A DNA stretch of 9,915 nucleotides from Opitutales bacterium. Lineage in GTDB: Bacteria; Verrucomicrobiota; Verrucomicrobiia; Opitutales; Opitutaceae. Positions 6,058-9,915 of the stretch are shown in pieces (the stretch's first letter is position 1; every line of letters begins with the position of its first letter). The notes beneath the pieces were generated by a model. The model saw nothing but the letters and a program-made list of their open reading frames with translations. It ran no database searches and was not told where the DNA came from. The stretch covers positions 1-9,915 of the forward strand of contig JAJFLS010000035.1 of NCBI GenBank assembly GCA_021772595.1. The letters are read 5' to 3'. Both the position numbers and the translations under genes were made by a program.

Positions 6058-6621
6058 TCAGCCTTGGTTTGGCTTTTCCGGCGAATCGCCTGGCTCTTCG
6101 TCGTCCGCTTCTTCCTGTTCCGGAATAGGATCTTTGCTTGGCGTGGCGTCTTCGGCTTCCGGAGCGGGCTCTTGAGGAGGGGCGGCCACGTCGACGTCGG
6201 TTTTTCCGAAGCTTGTAACCATTATCTCGATATTGCCGATCTGGTCGAAGTTCAGCGATTTCTGGAGAAGCCCGGAAATGCGCGCCTGTAGCCGTTCGCT
6301 GGTTTCCTTGAGATTTTCGGGTGAGGCCAGGCGCAAATCGACCCGGGTATTGATTTTCGAGCCTGTTATTTTGACCACGGGCCGGGCGGCTAGGACGGCA
6401 TCGTCTCGGCGGCAGGTTTGGCGGATGAGGTCCTGGAGAGCTTTTCTCGAGACCAGAACTGATCCGGTCTCGCTTGAGAACGCGGTAAGTCGGGCAGGGG
6501 GCTTTTTGAGGATGCGTCCGAGACCGATGATGATGAGGACGAAAACGACGAAGATGCCCACCAACGCGTAGGGCGGGAGCTGGTCGAGGAGCTCGTTGGC
6601 TTGTTTGAAGATATCGGTCAT
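6058..6621 (-). CDS. AmaP-like membrane-anchored Asp23-family protein
   Basis: A 187-residue protein with a short polar N-terminus, one strong membrane helix (about 17-36) followed by KK, and a cytoplasmic domain of about residues 50-140. That domain begins GSVLVSRKALQDLIRQ and ends IGNIEIMVTSFG. The alternation of G-x-V-x-V-S, a helix, a strand with TRVDLRL and a helix before a final V-rich strand fits the Asp23/DUF322 fold. The layout matches AmaP, the anchor that holds Asp23 at the membrane in Staphylococcus aureus. Residues 145-187 are a Pro/Glu/Asp-rich, probably disordered tail. It starts 24 nt after the Asp23-family gene stops, so the two are almost certainly co-transcribed. No clear ribosome binding site is seen. 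Assignment rests on layout plus neighbour, because sequence identity in this family is low. It could also be called a DUF322-domain membrane protein. Confidence 0.7.
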   Translation of the reverse strand: MTDIFKQANELLDQLPPYALVGIFVVFVLIIIGLGRILKKPPARLTAFSSETGSVLVSRKALQDLIRQTCRRDDAVLAARPVVKITGSKINTRVDLRLASPENLKETSERLQARISGLLQKSLNFDQIGNIEIMVTSFGKTDVDVAAPPQEPAPEAEDATPSKDPIPEQEEADDEEPGDSPEKPNQG

Positions 6622-6645
6622 GCCAAGAGCTTTGGTTGTAAAGGG

Positions 6646-7062
6646 CTACTCGGCGTCTTCGGAAGACTTCTCTTCTATTTCGCTGGCCATTTTAACGCCT
6701 TCGATGATCACGTCGACGTTGGCGACGGGCTTGCCGGTCATGTTGGTGACTTGCTTGGCGACGATCATCTGGAGATTTTCGGCGGTTTTGGCGAGTTCTA
6801 CGCCGTATTCCATCAACACGCGAATCTCGATTTGGTAGTTTCCGGCTTCGTCTTCGGAAACGCGGACGCCTTTGTCCGATTCCTTGCTGGAGATCTGGGC
6901 GATGAAGTTCTCCACGAAGCTGCCGCCGACGGCGAGCACGCCGTGGACGTTGATCGCGGCCATCTTGACGATGGTGGAAACGACGGTGTGGTTGACTTTG
7001 ATTTGTCCGAGAGAGCCGCCGGTGTCCTCTCCTGTCTCTATAGTGCTTTCTTGCGAGTCCAT
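6646..7062 (-). CDS. Asp23/Gls24 family envelope stress response protein
   Basis: A 138-residue soluble protein. The Asp23 (DUF322) domain spans about 19-124. It starts GQIKVNHTVVSTIVKMAA (19-36) and continues with the hallmark V-x-GV (NVHGVLAVGG, 38-47). The second half is EIRVLMEYGVEL (79-90), then an amphipathic helix with ENLQMIVAKQV (95-105) and MTGKPVANVDVIIEGV (108-123). Both ends are acidic and low in complexity. Family members are abundant membrane-associated stress proteins in S. aureus. In B. subtilis the homologue YqhY is encoded right after accBC and affects acetyl-CoA carboxylase. Here too it follows accC, 128 bp away, and precedes an AmaP-like anchor. The ATG at 7060-7062 follows an A-rich stretch without a Shine-Dalgarno sequence. 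Confidence 0.9.
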   Translation of the reverse strand: MDSQESTIETGEDTGGSLGQIKVNHTVVSTIVKMAAINVHGVLAVGGSFVENFIAQISSKESDKGVRVSEDEAGNYQIEIRVLMEYGVELAKTAENLQMIVAKQVTNMTGKPVANVDVIIEGVKMASEIEEKSSEDAE

Positions 7063-7111
7063 TTTTTAAAGTATGAATTGAGATTTAAGAATTGGGAATT
7101 GGTTATGAGAG

Positions 7112-7184
7112 TCGCCTGATTCGGGGCTTGTTTCAAGCGAAGAGGCGATTTATCGAAAAACTTCCTGTTTCCCCGGGATCGCCT
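7112..7184 (-). promoter_or_regulatory. Structured spacer with alternative hairpins between accC and the Asp23-family gene
   Basis: An inner stem GCTTG/CAAGC (7126-7138, loop TTT) lies within an outer pairing TCGCCT (7112-7117) with AGGCGA (7143-7148). The same AGGCGA can instead pair with TCGCCT at 7179-7184 (7 bp counting the flanking A/T), so the two structures exclude each other. No U-tract follows, so this is not a standard terminator. Processing or attenuation between accC and asp23 is inference. Confidence 0.3.
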
Positions 7185-7190
7185 GCCGGT

Positions 7191-8546
7191 TTAGTCGAAT
7201 TTGGGTTTTCGCTCCAGGAAGTCTTCCATGAAACTGGTGGTAAAATCGCCGGATTGGAACTGGGAGGACTGGACGATCGCCTTCTGGAGAGGGATAGTGG
7301 TTTTGACGCCGCGGATGATGTACTCGCTCAAGGCGCGGTACATGCGTTCGATCGCGACTTCGCGGGTGCGTCCGTAGGTGATCAATTTCCCGATCATGCT
7401 GTCGTAGTAAGGGGGGATTTGGTAGCCTCCGTAAGCGTGTGAATCAACGCGTACGCCGTGGCCTCCGGGAGCGTAGTAGAGATCGATGCAGCCGGGGCTC
7501 GGGATGAAGTTCCGCGCGGGATCCTCGGCGTTGATGCGGCATTCGATGGCGTGGTAATTGATCTGGATTTCGTCCTGGCCGAAGGTGAGTTCCTCGCCGC
7601 TCGCGATGAGAATCTGCTGCTTGATCAGGTCGATGCCGGTGACTTCTTCGGTGACGGGATGCTCGACCTGGATGCGGGTGTTCATCTCGAGGAAGAAGAA
7701 ATCGCCGTGTTTATCGACGAGAAACTCGATCGTGCCAGCGCCTTCGTAGTCGGCGGCTTTGGTCGCGTTGATGGCGGCCTCGCCCATGCGTTGCCGGAGA
7801 TCTTCGTTGACGAACGGGGAGGGCGCTTCCTCGATGAGCTTCTGGTGGCGCCGCTGGATCGAGCAATCGCGCTCTCCCAGGTGGACCACGTTTCCTTGTT
7901 GGTCCGCCAGGATCTGGAATTCGATATGCCGCGGGTTCTCGATGAATTTCTCGATGTAGACTTCGCCGTTGCCGAAGGACTTTTCCGCTTCGTTGCGGGC
8001 GACGTGGAACTCTTTTCGGAGGGAGACGTCGTTGCGGGCGACGCGCATGCCGCGCCCGCCGCCGCCGGCGACTGCCTTGATGATGACGGGATAGCCGATG
8101 TCCGAGGCGATTTTGGCCGCTTCGTCTTCCTCGGAAATCGTGCCTTCGCTGCCGCCTACGACCGGCACTCCAGCGGCCCGGACGGTTTCTTTGGCGACCG
8201 CCTTGTCTCCCATCTTTCGGATGGCGGTGGCGGAGGGGCCGATGAATTTGATTTTGCAGGACTCGCATTGCTCGGCGAAATCCGCGTTTTCGGAAAGGAA
8301 TCCGTAGCCGGGGTGGATCGCGTCCACGTCGGCGATTTCCGCGGCGCTTATGATTCGGTCGGCCCTCAGGTAGCTTTCGGAGCTTTGCGGGCCGCCGATG
8401 CAAATGGCTTCGTCGGCGAGCTGCACGTGGAGAGACTCCACGTCGGCTTCGGAATACACGGCGAGCGTTTTGATGCCGAGTTCGCGGCAGGCTCTCACGA
8501 TTCGCAGCGCGATTTCACCTCTGTTGGCGATTAGGATTTTCTGCAT
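7191..8546 (-). CDS. accC: Acetyl-CoA carboxylase, biotin carboxylase subunit
   Basis: AccC carboxylates the biotin on AccB with ATP and bicarbonate, the first half-reaction of malonyl-CoA synthesis. The 451-residue length equals the family norm. The N-terminal pre-ATP-grasp domain starts KILIANRGEIALRI and includes HPGYGFLSEN (78-87). The ATP-grasp domain has the glycine-rich lid KAVAGGGGRGMR (157-168), HIEFQ (207-211) and GERDCSIQRRHQKLIEEAP (224-242). Catalytic and metal-binding residues lie in FLEMNTRIQVEHPVTE (285-300): E287, N289, R291, Q293, V294 and E295, one position lower than in Escherichia coli. ECRINAEDP (335-343) supplies R337, equivalent to E. coli R338. All key residues are present. 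The start ATG at 8544-8546 begins the conserved N-terminal strand, with no obvious Shine-Dalgarno sequence. It follows accB after 83 nt containing a hairpin. AccA and AccD genes are not in the window. Confidence 0.98.
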   Translation of the reverse strand: MQKILIANRGEIALRIVRACRELGIKTLAVYSEADVESLHVQLADEAICIGGPQSSESYLRADRIISAAEIADVDAIHPGYGFLSENADFAEQCESCKIKFIGPSATAIRKMGDKAVAKETVRAAGVPVVGGSEGTISEEDEAAKIASDIGYPVIIKAVAGGGGRGMRVARNDVSLRKEFHVARNEAEKSFGNGEVYIEKFIENPRHIEFQILADQQGNVVHLGERDCSIQRRHQKLIEEAPSPFVNEDLRQRMGEAAINATKAADYEGAGTIEFLVDKHGDFFFLEMNTRIQVEHPVTEEVTGIDLIKQQILIASGEELTFGQDEIQINYHAIECRINAEDPARNFIPSPGCIDLYYAPGGHGVRVDSHAYGGYQIPPYYDSMIGKLITYGRTREVAIERMYRALSEYIIRGVKTTIPLQKAIVQSSQFQSGDFTTSFMEDFLERKPKFD

Positions 8547-8568
8547 GAGAAAGAGTCGTTGAAATAGT

Positions 8569-8598
8569 TTGGCAGCCGGATCGGAAACGGGCTGCCAA
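8569..8598 (-). promoter_or_regulatory. Hairpin in the accB-accC spacer
   Basis: A perfect 9-bp inverted repeat, TTGGCAGCC (8569-8577) with GGCTGCCAA (8590-8598), surrounds a 12-nt loop. It lies between the accB stop and the accC start, with no following T-run on either strand. It may adjust mRNA stability or accC translation, since AccB is usually needed in excess over AccC. The function is inferred. Confidence 0.45.
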
Positions 8599-8629
8599 TG
8601 ACTGGTCGGGGAATGCTCGTATTTAGATC

Positions 8630-9082
8630 CTAGCTTAGGCGGAATAGGCGCTGGCCGTACTCGACGGGCTGGCCGCTCTCAACGAGAATCTCCGCGATCG
8701 AACCGGTTTGCTCCGCCTGGATCTCGTTCATGATCTTCATCGCCTCTATGATACATACGATCGTATCCCCGGTGACGCTGTCTCCAGGTTTCACATACAG
8801 CGGGCTCTCCGGGGAGGGCGCGGTGTAGAAGGTTCCCACCATGGGAGAGGTTATGTAGACGCCGTTGTCGTCTTCGGAAGCGGAGATCGGAGCGGGCGCT
8901 GCCGCCTCGGCGGCGGGCTGTATGACCTGGGGAGCCGGAGCGTAAGACACGATTTGCGGCTGGGATTCTCGGCCGGTGTCGCGCTTGATCTTCAGCTTAA
9001 AATTTTCTTCTTCGATCGCGAATTCCGAAAGTTCGGATTTCTTCATTAGGTCAACGATCTGTTTGATTTCTTTGATTTCCAA
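8630..9082 (-). CDS. accB: Acetyl-CoA carboxylase, biotin carboxyl carrier protein
   Basis: AccB carries biotin between the carboxylase (AccC) and the carboxyltransferase (AccAD). The 150-residue protein has the N-terminal helix MEIKEIKQIVDLMKKSELSE, a Pro/Ala-rich flexible linker (about 48-70) and a C-terminal biotinyl domain from about 75. The biotin acceptor is K116 in EAMKIMNEI (113-121). The segment TAPSPESPLYVKPGD (87-101) is the protruding thumb typical of AccB. The start codon is TTG (9082-9080 on the minus strand). Stops TAG and TAA occur in frame at 9112-9107 with no ATG or GTG between, and the next ATG (residue 13) would remove the conserved N-terminal helix. There is no good Shine-Dalgarno sequence, only AGAG close to the start. 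It is the first gene of the accB-accC-asp23-amaP cluster. Confidence 0.96.
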   Translation of the reverse strand: MEIKEIKQIVDLMKKSELSEFAIEEENFKLKIKRDTGRESQPQIVSYAPAPQVIQPAAEAAAPAPISASEDDNGVYITSPMVGTFYTAPSPESPLYVKPGDSVTGDTIVCIIEAMKIMNEIQAEQTGSIAEILVESGQPVEYGQRLFRLS

Positions 9083-9389
9083 AGCTCTATGGGTGTTGCT
9101 GTTCTGTTACTAGAAGGAGGTTGGTTAATGGATTCTATCTCTGACGCAATGCTCTTTATTGGAAGCGAATTCTGCGAATCTGTTCAAATTTCTAGGATTG
9201 GCGAGCGCGGAATGCGGGTTGAGGAGCGCTGGGGTGGGTTTCTTTCCGCCGCTACTGGAATTGCCGGTTCATAGAGGCTGTTCTTCCTTCGATTATCTTA
9301 CTGTCGCGGCGATCGATGATTACGGAATAGCTGGTTGGACTTACCGCGATCAGTGATCATAGGCGTCAACTTAATGCGTTTTCTCGAGT

Positions 9390-9461
9390 GTAGGAGCCTG
9401 CTTGCAGGCGATTCTCTTCGCCAATACCCAGGGGAATGATCGCCTGCAAGCAGGCTCCTAC
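9390..9461. repeat. REP/BIME-like perfect inverted pair, GTAGGAGC family
   Basis: Two 23-nt arms (9390-9412 and 9439-9461) are perfect reverse complements. Each unit begins GTAGGAGCCTGCTTGCAGGC when read inward, and each holds its own hairpin GCCTGC-TT-GCAGGC. The 26-nt spacer is unrelated. Flanking GAG/CTC adds further near-pairing. Head and layout match the element at 319-377. It lies upstream of accB, so it could form part of its mRNA leader if transcription starts further right. Confidence 0.85.
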
Positions 9462-9564
9462 GCTCACCGAACCGTCGCTTCTCGCTTAAGCTGAGGCCGA
9501 TGATCAACGATCGCAGCTACGGTGGGGGTTCCGTCTGCTAGGCAGGAGGAGCGCGGTTGACTCT

Positions 9565-9597
9565 ATTATATAGGGGAGAGGGAAACGGCGTCTTCAA
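9565..9597 (-). promoter_or_regulatory. Weak promoter candidate upstream of accB
   Basis: On the minus strand TATAAT (9570-9565) is an exact -10 consensus, overlapped by TATATA (9572-9567). The best -35 is TTGAAG (9597-9592), which leaves a long spacer of 19 to 21 nt. If used, the accB leader would be about 475 nt and include the REP pair. This is a consensus match only. Confidence 0.2.
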
Positions 9598-9915
9598 GTG
9601 GAGTTGTTTGGGAGTTTGGACTAGATCTGGCGGGGAAGTTCGTGGCGTGGCGCTGTTTTTGGAGCTTTGGAGGCGGGTTTTTGGTTGGTTCGATTTGGGC
9701 GACTGAGGTCTTATTGCGATTCCAGTCCGCGTATTCGCTCCTAGCGGTCTTTGCCCTGCGGTGCGGCAGCCTGTACGTCTTCGCATTGCCAGGGGATGAG
9801 AGTGTTTTGAGGGACGAGTTTTAAATTCGGTGATTTTTTTTAAATGTGGTCGTGTTCGGATCGTTAGAAGCGACACGTTACGTGCTTCTTCGTTCTTGAT
9901 GCGAGGCCGGCGAAG

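Larger units (their letters stand above)
9083..9915. other. Long non-coding region upstream of accB
   Basis: The 833-bp stretch to the window edge shows no recognisable gene in any frame. It contains a REP-like inverted pair (9390-9461), a weak promoter candidate on the minus strand (9565-9597) and a T8 run (about 9834-9841). A weak hairpin AGAAG/CTTCT with CACG/CGTG lies at about 9866-9889. A + strand 48-codon frame (9128-9274) has a consensus Shine-Dalgarno sequence but no known features. Reverse-strand frames entering from the right edge end within the first 60 bp in two of three phases, so a short C-terminus of an upstream gene may be present but cannot be identified. Confidence 0.6.

Noticed and set aside
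7458..8534. Long + strand open frame of 358 codons opposite accC
   Set aside because: It is the antisense shadow of accC: composition is skewed to Asp, Gly, Val, Phe and Ala, and no domain is visible. The reverse-strand frame has every biotin carboxylase motif.
9538..9876. Reverse-strand frame of 112 codons at the right edge, open to the window end
   Set aside because: It is rich in Arg, Pro, Ser and Thr, shows no hydrophobic core or motif, and runs across an AT-rich tract and the weak accB promoter candidate. It looks like random frame.
9083..9915. tRNA or rRNA gene in the long non-coding right end
   Set aside because: No T-loop GGTTCGANNCC pattern or rRNA-like conserved segment was found on either strand by reading.

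Overview
The window looks like chromosomal DNA from a member of Verrucomicrobiota, class Opitutae (Puniceicoccales/Opitutales-like). The basis is the C-terminus of a TonB-dependent receptor at the left edge, whose pattern (a W-x-VQLNIRD segment, an L-I-P-I segment and a final LTNTFEF) I associate with the large receptor families of that class, plus moderately high GC and abundant GTAG-headed palindromic repeats. The taxonomic assignment is inference. No rRNA, tRNA, CRISPR array, insertion sequence or phage gene was recognised.

Layout, left to right: (1) The last 57 codons of a TonB-dependent receptor (+), followed by a very clear intrinsic terminator. (2) A small DoxX-like membrane protein (-) and ribosomal protein L11 methyltransferase prmA (+). 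They are divergent and separated by about 430 bp packed with short palindromic repeats. (3) A reverse-strand pair: thiE (thiamine phosphate synthase) overlapping by 4 nt with a polytopic membrane protein that resembles GT-C glycosyltransferases. (4) A divergently transcribed second polytopic GT-C/ArnT-like glycosyltransferase (+). (5) A reverse-strand cluster in transcription order accB, accC, an Asp23/Gls24-family gene, and an AmaP-like membrane-anchored gene. (6) About 830 bp at the right edge with no convincing gene but one excellent REP-type inverted pair.

How the genes work together: accB and accC encode the biotin carrier and biotin carboxylase of acetyl-CoA carboxylase, the entry step of fatty acid synthesis. 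They are followed by two proteins with the Asp23 fold signature, one soluble and one with an N-terminal membrane helix. In Bacillus subtilis an Asp23-family gene (yqhY) also follows accBC and is linked to acetyl-CoA carboxylase control. In Staphylococcus aureus Asp23 is tethered to the membrane by AmaP. The arrangement here combines both relationships, and is the most interesting functional hypothesis in the window: a membrane-tethered Asp23 module tied to lipid synthesis. The thiE and glycosyltransferase-like genes have no obvious pathway link beyond translational coupling.

The intergenic DNA is unusually structured. At least five loci carry units that begin with GTAG followed by a short palindrome, as single units or as inverted pairs, which is the architecture of REP/BIME elements mobilised by RAYT transposases in other bacteria. 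No RAYT gene is in the window. Most genes lack a recognisable Shine-Dalgarno sequence, and accB must start at TTG.
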